From NCBI GenBank assembly GCA_049325095.1, contig JBMOPO010000022.1, positions 62,001 through 126,000 of the forward strand: 64,000 nucleotides of DNA. The letters are read 5' to 3'. Origin of the DNA: JAGPUQ01 sp049325095 (GTDB lineage Bacteria > Pseudomonadota > Gammaproteobacteria > Pseudomonadales > Porticoccaceae). Below the pieces are notes generated by a model. The model did no database searches. It was not told where the DNA came from and saw only the letters and a list, made by a program, of their open reading frames with translations. A program made the translations under genes and the position numbers. This document shows positions 18,703-27,824 of this stretch, one piece after another. Each line of letters starts with the position of its first letter. Position 1 is the first letter of the stretch.

Positions 18703-20412
18703 TCAGGCCGCGGGCCCGGCGCTGGCGATCAGGTCCCGGGCGATCACCTTGAGCGCCAGGGTCTCCTCGGCGCCCTCGAAGATCGACAGCACCCGGGCAT
18801 CGACGAAGTACCGGCTCACCGGCATCTCCTCGGCGTAGCCCATGCCGCCGTGGATCTGCAGCGCCTCCCGGGTCACCCACTCGGCGGCGCGGCAGGCGAA
18901 CAGCTTGACCAGGCTCGCTTCCATGCGGCCGCCGCCCGCGTCCACCTGGCGCGCCACCGCATAACTGAACTGGCGCGATGCCTGCAGGGTGGCGATCATC
19001 CGGCTCAGCTTGACCCGGGTGAGCTGGTAGTCGGCGACCGGCCGGCCGAACACCCGGCGCTCGCGCGCGTAGGCCAGCGCCTGCTCGCAGGCCGCCTGCA
19101 TGACCCCCGCGGCGCGCGCCGAGGTCTGCAGGCGCCCGCCGGTCAGGCCGGCCATGGTGTAGTAGAACCCCTTGCCGAGCCCGCCCTCGCCGCCCAGCAA
19201 CTGGGCGTCGGGCACGAAATAATCCTCGAAAGACAGGTCGAACGAATGCATGCCGCGATAGCCCAGGGTGGGGATGGCCTGGCCGGCGAGCCGCCCGCCC
19301 CCGGGCTGGACGACCTCGATCTCGTGCCCCGGGGTGGGCGGTTTCTCGACCAGGAACAGGCTCAGGCCCCGGAAGCCCTCGGCCTCGGCGCCGGTGCGGG
19401 CCAGCACCAGGATCAGGCCGGCGGCGCCGGCGAAGGTGCACCAGGTCTTGCCGCCGTTGAGCAGCCAGCCGCCCCGGGTGCGGGTGGCGCGGAGCCGGGC
19501 CGCGGCCAGGTCCGAGCCGTAGTCGGGCTCGGTGAGGGAGATGGCGCACAGGGTCTCACCGCTGGCGATCCGCGGCAGCCAGTGCGCGCGCTGCGCCTCG
19601 GTGCCGCCGGCGAGCAGGGCGCGGGTGAGGATCTCCGGCCGGGTGATGAGGCTGCCGGCGGCGCCCAGCGAGCCGCGCGACAGCTCCTCGGTGACCAGGA
19701 TCATGTACAGGCTGTCGTCGCCGCCGTCCGGCTGCAGGCCCTGGTAGCGCTCGGGGATGGAAATGCCGAAGCAGCCCATCTCGCGCAGCGGCTGGAGGAT
19801 GGCCTCGGGGATGTCCAGGTCCTCGCGGTGGATGCGCTCGGCGAGCGGCATCACCACCTCGGTGGCGAAGCGGCGGAAGGTGTCGCGGATGATTTCCTTT
19901 TCACCGTCGAGGTCGGCGGGCAGGAAGTCGCCCTCGCGCGCGCCGAGCAGGCGGCCCAGCTCCGCCATCCGCGCCGCGGCGAGGTAGCGGCCGGGGAGCC
20001 CGCTGTCCGCGAAGGCCAGCGCGGCCTCAGTGACCTGGCGCAGCGCCAGGCCGAAATCGGCCGGCCGGGCGGCGAGCCGCCCGAGCACCGCCCGGACCGC
20101 CTCGGCGCTGAACTGGAGTGCGGCCCAGGGCGCCAGGGGGTCGGCGGCGCGGACCCGCCCGGCGTAGGCGAGCACCGCCTCGGCGGCGGCCAGGTCCGCG
20201 GCGCAGAAGGCGATCTCGTAGCAGGCGAGCTGGTGGTGATCGAGCCGTTCCGCATCCAGGGTGCCGTCCAGGCTGCACCGGACGTGCAGCTGGCGCAGCG
20301 CGGTGTCGACCAGGGCCCGCACCGGCGCCAGGGCGCCGCCCATGGGCGCCAGATCGGCGCCGGCGCCGCCGGCCGCCAGCACCGCGACATCCTCTTCGAT
20401 AGCCTGGTTCAT
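18703..20412 (-). CDS. acyl-CoA dehydrogenase with extra N-terminal domain
   Basis: A 569-residue enzyme, about 180 residues longer than ordinary acyl-CoA dehydrogenases. Residues 1-170 form an alanine-rich helical extension. Residues about 190-560 are the standard fold (ICAISLTEPDYGSDLAAARL-like segment, NGGKTWCTFAG, RRVFGRPVADYQLTR). The C-terminus has GGMGYAEEMPVSRYF and FEGAEETLALKVI, with a glutamate at the canonical catalytic position. GAGGAG lies six bases before the ATG at 20412. It precedes the SDR/MaoC pair by about 70 bases on the same strand. The role of the extension is unknown. It may be a degenerate partner subunit domain fused to the catalytic one. Confidence 0.88.
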   Translation of the reverse strand: MNQAIEEDVAVLAAGGAGADLAPMGGALAPVRALVDTALRQLHVRCSLDGTLDAERLDHHQLACYEIAFCAADLAAAEAVLAYAGRVRAADPLAPWAALQFSAEAVRAVLGRLAARPADFGLALRQVTEAALAFADSGLPGRYLAAARMAELGRLLGAREGDFLPADLDGEKEIIRDTFRRFATEVVMPLAERIHREDLDIPEAILQPLREMGCFGISIPERYQGLQPDGGDDSLYMILVTEELSRGSLGAAGSLITRPEILTRALLAGGTEAQRAHWLPRIASGETLCAISLTEPDYGSDLAAARLRATRTRGGWLLNGGKTWCTFAGAAGLILVLARTGAEAEGFRGLSLFLVEKPPTPGHEIEVVQPGGGRLAGQAIPTLGYRGMHSFDLSFEDYFVPDAQLLGGEGGLGKGFYYTMAGLTGGRLQTSARAAGVMQAACEQALAYARERRVFGRPVADYQLTRVKLSRMIATLQASRQFSYAVARQVDAGGGRMEASLVKLFACRAAEWVTREALQIHGGMGYAEEMPVSRYFVDARVLSIFEGAEETLALKVIARDLIASAGPAA

Positions 20413-20531
20413 GGACGCTCCTCGGCGACGGTCGAGACGGCCGGGTGCATCCGACACCCGGCGGCCAAACCCGGGCGGCGCCGGCGGCGCCCGCCCTGCC
20501 TACCCCGGTCGCGGGGTGGGCGGCATCACGG

Positions 20532-21734
20532 TCAGGCGTCGTAGCGGCCGATGATGGCGACGCTGACCACGTTCTGGTGCGGAAAGCCGCCCAGATTGTG
20601 GGTGAGCCCGATCTTGGGATCGGGCAGTTGCCGCGCCCCGGCGCGGCCGGTGAGCTGCAGGTACATCTCGTAGATCATGCGCAGGCCGGAGGCGCCGATC
20701 GGATGGCCGAAGCACTTGAGGCCGCCGTCGATCTGGCAGGGCACCTCGCCGTCGGCGTCATAGACGCCGTCCAGCACGTCCCTGACCGCCTCGCCCTCGC
20801 GCGACAGGAACAGGTCCTCCATGGTGACCAGCTCGGTGATCGAGAAGCAGTCGTGCACCTCGGTCATGCTGATTTCGCGGCGCGGATCCCGGATGCCGGC
20901 CTCCTCGTAGGCGCGCTTGGCGGCGATGCGCGTGGTGGCCACATAGGAGCCGTCCCAGTTGCTGAAGCCGCCCTCCTCGCCGTTGGAGGCGCACAGCTGC
21001 AGCGCCTTGACGCTGACCAGGTCCCGCTTGCCCAGGGCGCGGGCGATCTCCGGCGTGGTGACAATGGCGCAGGCGGCGCCGTCGCTCACCCCGCAGCAGT
21101 CGAACAGGCCGATCGGCTCGGCGATCATGGCGGCGTTCATCGCCTGCTCCTCGGTGATCGGCCGCTGCAGGTGCGCCTTGGGGTTCTTGGCGCCGTTGGC
21201 GTGGCTCTTCACCGAGACATGGGCCATGGCCCGCTTCAGTTCGGTCTTGTCGGTCTTGTACTTGGCCCGGTAGCCGGCGGCCAGTTGCGCGAACATGCCG
21301 GGCGCCGAGAGGTTGGGATAGTAGAGGTCGTTGGTGACCCCCCGGGAGCGCTGCGGCAGGCCGCCGTAGCCGGTGTCCTTGAGCTTTTCGAAGCCCATCG
21401 CCAGGGCGATGTCGCAGGCGCCGGAAGCCACCGCATAGGTGGCGGCGCGGAACGCCTCGGTGCCGCTCGCGCAGTAGTTCTCCAGCCGGGTCACCGGGAT
21501 GTAGGGCAGGCGCAGCGCGATGGACAGCGGCATGGCGCCCGGCCCCACGCTGAAGGCGTCGATCCCGGTCGACTGCCAGGCGGCCTGGATCTGATTTTTT
21601 TCGATGCCGGCGTCGGCGAGGCACTCCTCGAACGCCTCGGTCATCAGATCGGCGGGTTCGGCATCCCAGCGCTCGCCGAATTTGCTGCATCCCGCTCCCA
21701 GGATGACCACTTTGTCGCGAATGCCCTTGGCCAT
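20532..21734 (-). CDS. acetyl-CoA acetyltransferase / SCP-x-type thiolase
   Basis: A 400-residue thiolase that cleaves 3-ketoacyl-CoA with CoA to release acetyl- or propionyl-CoA. The nucleophile cysteine is present in ENYCASGTEAFRAA near residue 88. HDCFSITE and the C-terminal GGLKCFGHPIGASG contain the usual catalytic His and second Cys regions. GGAGGAG precedes the ATG. It directly follows the HMG-CoA-synthase-like/DUF35 fusion gene (24 bases). Unlike the thiolase-like protein at 26.6 kb, it retains all catalytic residues, so it is probably the real thiolytic enzyme of the cluster. Confidence 0.92.
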   Translation of the reverse strand: MAKGIRDKVVILGAGCSKFGERWDAEPADLMTEAFEECLADAGIEKNQIQAAWQSTGIDAFSVGPGAMPLSIALRLPYIPVTRLENYCASGTEAFRAATYAVASGACDIALAMGFEKLKDTGYGGLPQRSRGVTNDLYYPNLSAPGMFAQLAAGYRAKYKTDKTELKRAMAHVSVKSHANGAKNPKAHLQRPITEEQAMNAAMIAEPIGLFDCCGVSDGAACAIVTTPEIARALGKRDLVSVKALQLCASNGEEGGFSNWDGSYVATTRIAAKRAYEEAGIRDPRREISMTEVHDCFSITELVTMEDLFLSREGEAVRDVLDGVYDADGEVPCQIDGGLKCFGHPIGASGLRMIYEMYLQLTGRAGARQLPDPKIGLTHNLGGFPHQNVVSVAIIGRYDA

Positions 21735-21757
21735 GTCGGCTCCTCCAGATGATGAAT

Positions 21758-23206
21758 TCAGCGTGTGGGAATGGCTTTCCAGAAGTATTTTCGGAAGCCT
21801 CTCTGGGTGTCAATCTGCTTGATGCGGAAGTGGACCGTGACTTCGGCGCCGGTATCGAAGGTGGCCGGATCGACCTCGGTCAGGTCCATCATCAGCCGCC
21901 CGCCGCAGTCGAACACCACCATGCCGAAATAGGCCGGTGGATTGAAGTCGAAGGTCAGGCGATCGGCGGTCCAGGTGGCGACCTTGCCGCGCTGCCCGGC
22001 CATCGGGTAGGGCTCCTGGGAATCCAGCGCACCGCATTGCGGGTTGACGCAATAGTGCGCGCGCGGGATCTGCACCGTCTGGCATTTGGTGCACTTGCCG
22101 CCGATGAAGCTGTTGGTGAAACTGTGGTTGCGGTACATGGCCGACAGGAAGGCGGTCTTGTCGGTCTCGGCGCGCTTGCCCAGCTCCTTGTCGATGAGGT
22201 TGTTGAACGACTGGAACTTGTTGTAGTTGGTCTCCGGCACCCCGGCGGCCAGCCAGCCGTCCACGCCGCGCTGCGGTCGCCACCGGGTGATGCGGTCGGT
22301 GGCGCGAAACAGCAGGGCGTCGCAGCCCTGGCCGAAGCCCACCACCAGCAGCAGATCGCCGGGTTTGGCCTGCTCCAGACGATGTGCGAGCAGCAGCAGC
22401 GGGTGCGCGGCGCCGGTGAGGCCGACGGATTGCAGCAGGTTGTCGGCCACCGCGGACGACGCAATGCCCAACGGCTTGGCCACCGCGCCCGGCACCTGGC
22501 CCTGGTCGCTGGGCACCACGAAATGGGCGATGTCGGCCGCGGCCACGCCGGTCTGTTCGAGCAGCGCCTGGACCGCGCGGGGCACGAGCTTCAGGTAGCC
22601 CTCGTCGCGCACCCAGCGCTCCTCCCAGCCGGTGTCGTAGTCCTTGCCCTCGGCGCGGTAGTGATCGACGAAATCCACCGGCTGGCTGACGCTGCCGACC
22701 AGCTCGGCGAGCAGCCCGTCCTGCCCCAGGGCGAGCGCCGCGGCACCGTCGCCGTAGAGCATCTCCTCGCGCGAGGCACACTTGGTCAGGCGATGTTCGG
22801 CGGCCACCACCAGGGCGTCGCCGCGGCCGGCGGCGGCGATGTCGAGCGCGGCGAGCAGCGCCGAGGTGCCGGCGCGCTGCGAGCAGGTCACATCCAGGGT
22901 GCGCAGGTTGGCGGGGTCGAGATTGGCCGCCTCGGCGAGCACCACCGAATTCTGCCGATCGGCGAAGGGCAGCGAGGTGGAGGCGAGGAGCAGCGCCGCC
23001 GGCACCCGGTCCGGCGTCCGGCCGATGGCGTCGGCCAGCGCCTCGGTGGCCATGGTGATGGCGTCCTCGTCCCAGTTGCACATGGTCCTTTCGCCCTTGG
23101 CGAGGCCGCGCAGGCTGGAGTCGAACCAGGCGTTGGCGTCCGCGATGACCTGTTTTTGCAGCCTGGCGCGCGGCAGGTAGGCGCCGTAGGCGGTGATGCC
23201 GATCAT
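21758..23206 (-). CDS. HMG-CoA synthase-like (KAS III fold) protein fused to a DUF35 zinc-ribbon/OB-fold domain
   Basis: A 482-residue two-part protein. Residues 1-330 have the HMG-CoA synthase/KAS III fold: ITAYGAYLPR start, a cysteine in LDVTCSQRAGTSALLA at the nucleophile position, and a conserved GFGQGCDALLF. Residues about 360-480 are a DUF35 module, with a four-cysteine zinc ribbon (CTKC then CVNPQC) followed by an OB fold (RGKVATWTADRL). In archaea and some bacteria, DUF35 proteins hold thiolase and HMG-CoA synthase together. Here the domain is built in and the thiolase gene follows 24 bases later. The substrate is unknown. A CoA-ester condensing or cleaving step is likely. Confidence 0.88.
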   Translation of the reverse strand: MIGITAYGAYLPRARLQKQVIADANAWFDSSLRGLAKGERTMCNWDEDAITMATEALADAIGRTPDRVPAALLLASTSLPFADRQNSVVLAEAANLDPANLRTLDVTCSQRAGTSALLAALDIAAAGRGDALVVAAEHRLTKCASREEMLYGDGAAALALGQDGLLAELVGSVSQPVDFVDHYRAEGKDYDTGWEERWVRDEGYLKLVPRAVQALLEQTGVAAADIAHFVVPSDQGQVPGAVAKPLGIASSAVADNLLQSVGLTGAAHPLLLLAHRLEQAKPGDLLLVVGFGQGCDALLFRATDRITRWRPQRGVDGWLAAGVPETNYNKFQSFNNLIDKELGKRAETDKTAFLSAMYRNHSFTNSFIGGKCTKCQTVQIPRAHYCVNPQCGALDSQEPYPMAGQRGKVATWTADRLTFDFNPPAYFGMVVFDCGGRLMMDLTEVDPATFDTGAEVTVHFRIKQIDTQRGFRKYFWKAIPTR

Positions 23207-23249
23207 AGTCAGTCCCCGTCAGTGATGTTGGTTGGCCAGGTCCCGCCGG

Positions 23250-24395
23250 CTACAGATGCCGGCCGATGAACAGTTTCATGATCTCCGAGGTGCCGGCATA
23301 GATGCGGCGGATGCGCGCGTCGGTGAAGATCCGGGCGATCGGATACTCGCGCATGTAGCCGTAGCCGCCGAACAGTTGCAGGCACTCATCGACGATGCGC
23401 CCCTCGCGCTCGGTGGTCCAGAGCTTGGCCATGGCGCCCTCCTCCGCGGTCAGGGTGCCGGCGACGATGCGCTGCAGGCACTGGTCGAGGAACGCCCAGC
23501 CGACCGCCAGATCGGTCTTGATCTCGGCCAGCTTGAACGCGGTGTTCTGAAATTCCAGCAGCGGCTTGCCGAAGGCGGTGCGCTGCTTCACGTAGTCGAC
23601 GGTCAGGTCGTAGGCCCGCTGGGCCTCGGCCCAGGCGCGGAACGCCACGGTCAGGCGCTCGCGCGGCAGTTCCGCCATCAGGTAGGCAAAGCCCCTGCCC
23701 TCCTCGCCGATCCTATTGCTCACCGGCACCCGCACGTCGGCGAAGAACAGCTCCGAGGTGTCGGCCGCCTTCTGGCCGATCTTGTCGAGATTGCGGCCGC
23801 GCTGGAAGCCCGGCCGGTCGGTCTCGACGATGATCAGGCTCATGCCCCTGGCGCCCCGGGCGGGATCCGTCTTGCACACCACGATCACGAAATCGCAGTG
23901 CTGGCCGTTGGTGATGAAGGTCTTCTGGCCGTTGATCACATAGCTGTCGCCGGCGCGGACCGCGGTGGTGCGAATGCCCTGCAGGTCGCTGCCGGCGCCG
24001 GGCTCGGTCATGGCGATCGCGGAAATGATCTCGCCGCTCACCATGCCGGGCAGCCAGCGCCGCTTGAGTTCCTCGCTGGCGTGGTTGAGCAGGTAATAGG
24101 CGGTGATGTCGGACTGGAGCGCGAACCCGCAACTGCCGCCGCCGATGGCATAGCCGATCTCCTCGGAGGAGACCATGTTGTAGTAGAAGTCGCCGCCGGG
24201 GCCGCCGTATTCCTCCGGGACGCCGCAGCACAGCAGGCCGCGGGCGCCGGCCTTGCGCCAGAATTCGCGCGGGATGATGCCCGCGTCCTCCCAGCGCTCG
24301 ATATGGGGTTCCAGCTCCTCCCGGTAGAAGCGCCGGGCGGTCTGGCGAAACAGTTCATGATCCGCGCTGTAGACGGATCTGTTGGTCATCGGCAT
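23250..24395 (-). CDS. acyl-CoA dehydrogenase
   Basis: A 381-residue acyl-CoA dehydrogenase of the long-chain/isovaleryl style. Motifs are AIAMTEPGAGSDLQGI, INGQKTFITNGQH, KQRTAFGKPLLEFQNT and the ending FGGYGYMREYPIARIF then YAGTSEIMKLFIGRHL. It is first in an apparent unit with the HMG-CoA-synthase-like fusion (43 bases) and thiolase. This group of acyl-CoA dehydrogenases includes enzymes for branched or citronellyl-type substrates. The precise substrate cannot be assigned. Confidence 0.93.
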   Translation of the reverse strand: MPMTNRSVYSADHELFRQTARRFYREELEPHIERWEDAGIIPREFWRKAGARGLLCCGVPEEYGGPGGDFYYNMVSSEEIGYAIGGGSCGFALQSDITAYYLLNHASEELKRRWLPGMVSGEIISAIAMTEPGAGSDLQGIRTTAVRAGDSYVINGQKTFITNGQHCDFVIVVCKTDPARGARGMSLIIVETDRPGFQRGRNLDKIGQKAADTSELFFADVRVPVSNRIGEEGRGFAYLMAELPRERLTVAFRAWAEAQRAYDLTVDYVKQRTAFGKPLLEFQNTAFKLAEIKTDLAVGWAFLDQCLQRIVAGTLTAEEGAMAKLWTTEREGRIVDECLQLFGGYGYMREYPIARIFTDARIRRIYAGTSEIMKLFIGRHL

Positions 24396-24559
24396 CGACT
24401 GGGTTCCGATACTGGGTTCCGGCGCTCGGCAGTGAACTGGCGCCGGCCGTCATCGCGGCCGCAGGGGCGGCTGGATTGTACCCGATTCACCATCCCCGCC
24501 CGGCGCGGGCCGGCGGGGTTCGCGACCCGGGAGCGGCCCCGGGCCGCAAGCGTGACTCA

Positions 24560-24718
24560 GAGTTCGTCAAGCAATGCGCGTCCTGCGCACTGCTGGCGTC
24601 GCCAGTCCGGTAGACGCCCGGACCTGCTCCCGCGAATCAAGCCCTGGCGCGCTGGATTCGGGTCCGGCCATCCCTGGCCGGGCCGAGCGCCGGAAAAATT
24701 CACCAGCGCTCAGCGCAC
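24560..24718 (-). repeat. dispersed 3'-UTR repeat, copy A
   Basis: First of three related copies (others at 32941 and 43601). Read on the minus strand it begins at the TGA of the LLM oxidoreductase gene, continues with CGCTGGTGAATTTTTCCGG and a GGCCAGGGATGGCCGGACC-like block, and ends in a hairpin (24571-24593: stem GCAATGCGC/GCGCACTGC around a 5-base loop). Flanking genes are unrelated to those beside the other copies. It fills most of the 314-base gap between the acyl-CoA dehydrogenase start and the LLM gene. Confidence 0.75.
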
Positions 24719-25903
24719 CCGGTCAGTGAAGTTGGGCAGCACCTTCTCGGTGAGCAGCTCGAAGTGGCGCATCATCTTCGCCTGCGGAATGAGGCCGTTG
24801 TAGGTGAACAGCCAAAAGTAGTCGCAGGGCAGGTCCGCGAAGAGTTTTTCCAGCTTGCGGTTGACCGTGTCCGGGCTGCCGCAGATCACCAGACCGCGCT
24901 CCTCGATGGTCTCGAAATTGTTGGGGATCCGGAAGGGATCCTCGCCCTGGCGCGCGATGGCGGCGTTGAAGCCGAATGGCTGGAAGAAATTGCACCAGAC
25001 GTAGGCACCGGCGCGGCTGGCGATGGCCCGCGCCTCCTCGTCGGTGTCGGCGACCACGATCTCCCGGGTCATGCCCATGCGGTAGGGTTTGCCGGTCTCC
25101 TCCGCGGCCTGCCGCGCCGCGCGGATATGCTGCTGGGCGGTGGGCACGTCGGTGATGATGGTGATCGGTGTCACTTCGTTCTGCACCGCCCAGACGATGG
25201 AGCGCTCGGAGACGCTGAACGGCTGGAACAGATCCGGGATGCGCTTGTGGTAGGTGGCGGGCACGATGCCGATCTCGGTTAGGTAGCCCCGCTCGTCGAC
25301 CCCCTGGCCGTACTTGCGGGTCACCTCGTGGGTGGCCCAGTAGGTGTTGGCCGGCGGAATCTCCCAGTATTTGCTCTTGTGGGAGAAGGTGTCGTTGCGC
25401 CAGGCCTTGAGGATGATCTCGAAGTGGTCCTCGTAGAGTTCGCGCTTGAGCGCGTCATAGGCCTGGGGCCCCAGTTCGGCCTCGCGGGCCATGCCCTCGA
25501 TCTGCTGGCCCAGGGTCGCCACCCAACGCGGCTGATAACCGCGGGCGAAGCCGGCGAAGGCGCGGCCCTGGGTCATCTGGTCGACCATGGCGATGTCTTC
25601 GGCGAGCCGCACCGGATTGTGGGCGGGCAACACGCAGCCGAGCTGGCCCACTTTCAGGTTTTTGGTCTGCATGCCGAGGTACAGATCGAGCAGCACCGGG
25701 TTGGTGGAGACTTCCTCTCCCTCGATGTGGAAATGGTGTTCGGTGGTACCCAGGCCGTAGTAGCCGTGTTCATCCATGTACCTGGCCTGCTCGGACAACT
25801 CTTTCAGCATCTGCTGGTAGAGGTCGGTCCGCTTGCCCGCCATGCCTTTTTCGATTTCCTCGATGCTCCCGATGACCGGCAGATAAAAAGCACCTATTTC
25901 CAT
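24710..25903 (-). CDS. LLM-class flavin-dependent oxidoreductase
   Basis: A 397-residue luciferase-like TIM-barrel flavoprotein that uses FMNH2 (supplied by a reductase) or F420 to oxidise a substrate. The family features are the N-terminal EIGAFYLPVIGS strand, YYGLGTTEHHF with the conserved EHH, and a C-terminal CGSPDTVNRKLEKL. The gene starts at 25903, where GAGG is seven bases upstream, rather than at the ATG at 25915. The stop codon lies inside dispersed repeat copy A. In a terpenoid/steroid setting such enzymes act as two-component oxygenases, including Baeyer-Villiger types. The reaction here is not known. Confidence 0.9.
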   Translation of the reverse strand: MEIGAFYLPVIGSIEEIEKGMAGKRTDLYQQMLKELSEQARYMDEHGYYGLGTTEHHFHIEGEEVSTNPVLLDLYLGMQTKNLKVGQLGCVLPAHNPVRLAEDIAMVDQMTQGRAFAGFARGYQPRWVATLGQQIEGMAREAELGPQAYDALKRELYEDHFEIILKAWRNDTFSHKSKYWEIPPANTYWATHEVTRKYGQGVDERGYLTEIGIVPATYHKRIPDLFQPFSVSERSIVWAVQNEVTPITIITDVPTAQQHIRAARQAAEETGKPYRMGMTREIVVADTDEEARAIASRAGAYVWCNFFQPFGFNAAIARQGEDPFRIPNNFETIEERGLVICGSPDTVNRKLEKLFADLPCDYFWLFTYNGLIPQAKMMRHFELLTEKVLPNFTDRVR

Positions 25904-26217
25904 CGTTGACCTCATGCTCGAATGGGGACTGATTGACCCGCGCGCCCGCCCCCGGCGGAGATCCGGCCCGGGTTCGGGCGCGGCAGGCGATCGCGAGGGC
26001 CGGCGATTGTAGCCTTTGTCGCCGACCGGATCCTACCGCCCGGTCAACGCCGCGGCCCGCAGCCGACCCATCCCGAAAACTCTCCTGCAATGATGGAGAA
26101 AAATCTCCGCCCGGGCATTGATCCCCGACAAGCGCCCGGGGCCGCGGGCACCAAACGCCAAGACCCCGCCGCAGCGGCGTCTTGCGGGGCGGGCCGGGGC
26201 GGTCGCCGGCGCGCCCG
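25904..26217. other. intergenic region with a hairpin
   Basis: About 314 bases between the DUF35 gene stop and the LLM oxidoreductase start. A hairpin with arms AAGAC..GCCGC and GCGGCGTCTT (26160-26183) lies 35-58 bases beyond the DUF35 stop and could end that transcript, although no T run follows. The rest presumably contains the promoter of the LLM gene, but no clear boxes were seen. No gene is evident. Confidence 0.35.
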
Positions 26218-26637
26218 TCAGGCGGCCCGCGGCCGGAAAAACGGCAGTTGCCCGCCATCCTTGAGCGGTTCGAACACGACCTCGACGGGGATGCCGAGCT
26301 TCAGATCCCGGTAGTCGAGGCCGCGCAGGCCGGCGGTCATGCGCACGCCCTCCTCCATCTCCACCACCAGCACCGCGTAGGGGAAGATGCTCTCGAATTC
26401 CGGGGACATCGGCATATGGCAGACCGTCCAGGAATAGACGGTGCCGCGGCCACTGGACTCGCGCCAGCCCCAGCGCTCGGAGCCGCACTGGGCACACATG
26501 AAACGGGGGATGTGGCGCCAGGTCTCGCAGTCGAGGCAGCATTGGAAGGCGAGCACGCCCCTGGCGCAATGCTCCCAGAACTGCTCGTCGAGGTAGTGCC
26601 TGGGCCTGGGTGCCGGATTGGGAATGAATTCGCTCAT
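26218..26637 (-). CDS. DUF35 zinc-ribbon/OB-fold protein
   Basis: A 139-residue protein with the DUF35 layout: N-terminal helix (RPRHYLDEQFWEHC), a zinc ribbon with CLDCETW and CAQCGS cysteine pairs, then an OB fold (RGTVYSWTVCHMPMSPEF). GAGGAGG lies directly upstream of the ATG and the start overlaps the tail of the thiolase-like gene region (two bases after its stop), so they are translated together. DUF35 partners such as ChsH2 bind thiolase-like aldolases (Ltp2) and help present acyl-CoA substrates. That pairing is the likely role here. Confidence 0.92.
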   Translation of the reverse strand: MSEFIPNPAPRPRHYLDEQFWEHCARGVLAFQCCLDCETWRHIPRFMCAQCGSERWGWRESSGRGTVYSWTVCHMPMSPEFESIFPYAVLVVEMEEGVRMTAGLRGLDYRDLKLGIPVEVVFEPLKDGGQLPFFRPRAA

Positions 26638-26639
26638 GC

Positions 26640-27824
26640 TCACCTCCTCAGAATCGCCAGACTGCCGTCGCCGAAATCGCCCCAGCCGGTGACCACGCCG
26701 AGCTCGGCGTCGGGGACCTGGACCGCGCCCGCGGTGCCGCGCAATTGCCGGGTCGCCTCCACCACATGGTTGAGGCCCCAGACATGGGCCTGGGAGAGCA
26801 GCCCGCCGTGGGTGTTGAGCGGGTAGCGCCCGCCGATCTCGATGTTGCCATCCCGGACGAACTCCTCCACCCCACCGCGCTCGCACATCCCCAGGGCCTC
26901 CAGTTGCAGGAGCACCACATAGGTGAAGCAGTCGTAGATCTGCAGGAAATCCAGATCGGCCGGCTGGATGCCGGCCATGGCGAAGGCCTTGGGCGCGGAA
27001 TTGTTGAGGCCGATGTGGAACATGTCCGGCCGGTTGGCGATGTCGTCGGCCGGATAGGGATGCCCCTCCGCGGCCGCCATCAGGTACACCGGCCGCTGGC
27101 GGAGATCGCGGGCCCGGTCCGCGGCGGTGAGCACCACCGCGCAGGCGCCGTCGGTTTCCAGACAGCAGTCGAACAGCCGGAAGGGCTCGGAGATCATCCG
27201 GGAGTTGAGGTAGGCCTCCAGGTCCATCGGCTGGCCGCGGGTCAGGGCGCGGTCGTTGTGCTGGGCGTGCCTGCGGCAGGCCATGGCCACCGCGGCGGTG
27301 GCGCGCTCGCTGATGCCGTAGGTATGGCGGTGGCGCATGGCGATCCAGGCGTACATCTGCACCGGCGAGGCCGCGCCATAGGGCAGATAGTAGTTGGTCA
27401 GGGTGCGCTCCAAGGCCGGGATCGAAATCGTCTCGCGATGCTTGATGCCGGGCTTGGGTCGCAATGCGGAGTAGCCGTTCCAGCCGACCATCACCACCAC
27501 GTTTTTGGCGATGCCGGCGGCGATCGCGAGCGCCGCGCTCTGCAGGGCGGTCACCGGGCTGGCGCCGCCCATGTTGATGCCGACCGCATAGCGGATGTCT
27601 CGAATGCCGAGGTTGGCGGCGACCTCCTCGGCGGTGATCAGCACCGGCGGCAGCACGATGCCGTCGATGTCCTGGGGTTTGAGGCCGGAATCGGCGATCG
27701 CGGCCCGGGTGGCTTCGAGCATGGCCTCGGCCGACGGCCGGTCGGCACCGCGCACATATTCGGTTTCACCGATGCCCACGATGGCGGCCTTGTCGCGGAT
27801 ATCGATGTGCTCTGAGGTAGTCAT
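26640..27824 (-). CDS. thiolase-like protein lacking the nucleophile Cys (Ltp2/SCP-x aldolase type)
   Basis: A 394-residue member of the thiolase superfamily. The strand-helix where true thiolases carry the nucleophile Cys reads GINMGGASPVTALQSAAL, without cysteine. The later YDCFTYVVLLQLE segment and THGGLLSQAHVWG are conserved as in lipid-transfer-protein-type enzymes. In the steroid aldolase Ltp2, this family performs a retro-aldol cleavage with a DUF35 partner, and a DUF35 gene follows here by two bases. The start is the ATG at 27824; upstream frame is shadow. Assignment as aldolase rather than thiolase is inference from the missing cysteine and the neighbour. Confidence 0.88.
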   Translation of the reverse strand: MTTSEHIDIRDKAAIVGIGETEYVRGADRPSAEAMLEATRAAIADSGLKPQDIDGIVLPPVLITAEEVAANLGIRDIRYAVGINMGGASPVTALQSAALAIAAGIAKNVVVMVGWNGYSALRPKPGIKHRETISIPALERTLTNYYLPYGAASPVQMYAWIAMRHRHTYGISERATAAVAMACRRHAQHNDRALTRGQPMDLEAYLNSRMISEPFRLFDCCLETDGACAVVLTAADRARDLRQRPVYLMAAAEGHPYPADDIANRPDMFHIGLNNSAPKAFAMAGIQPADLDFLQIYDCFTYVVLLQLEALGMCERGGVEEFVRDGNIEIGGRYPLNTHGGLLSQAHVWGLNHVVEATRQLRGTAGAVQVPDAELGVVTGWGDFGDGSLAILRR

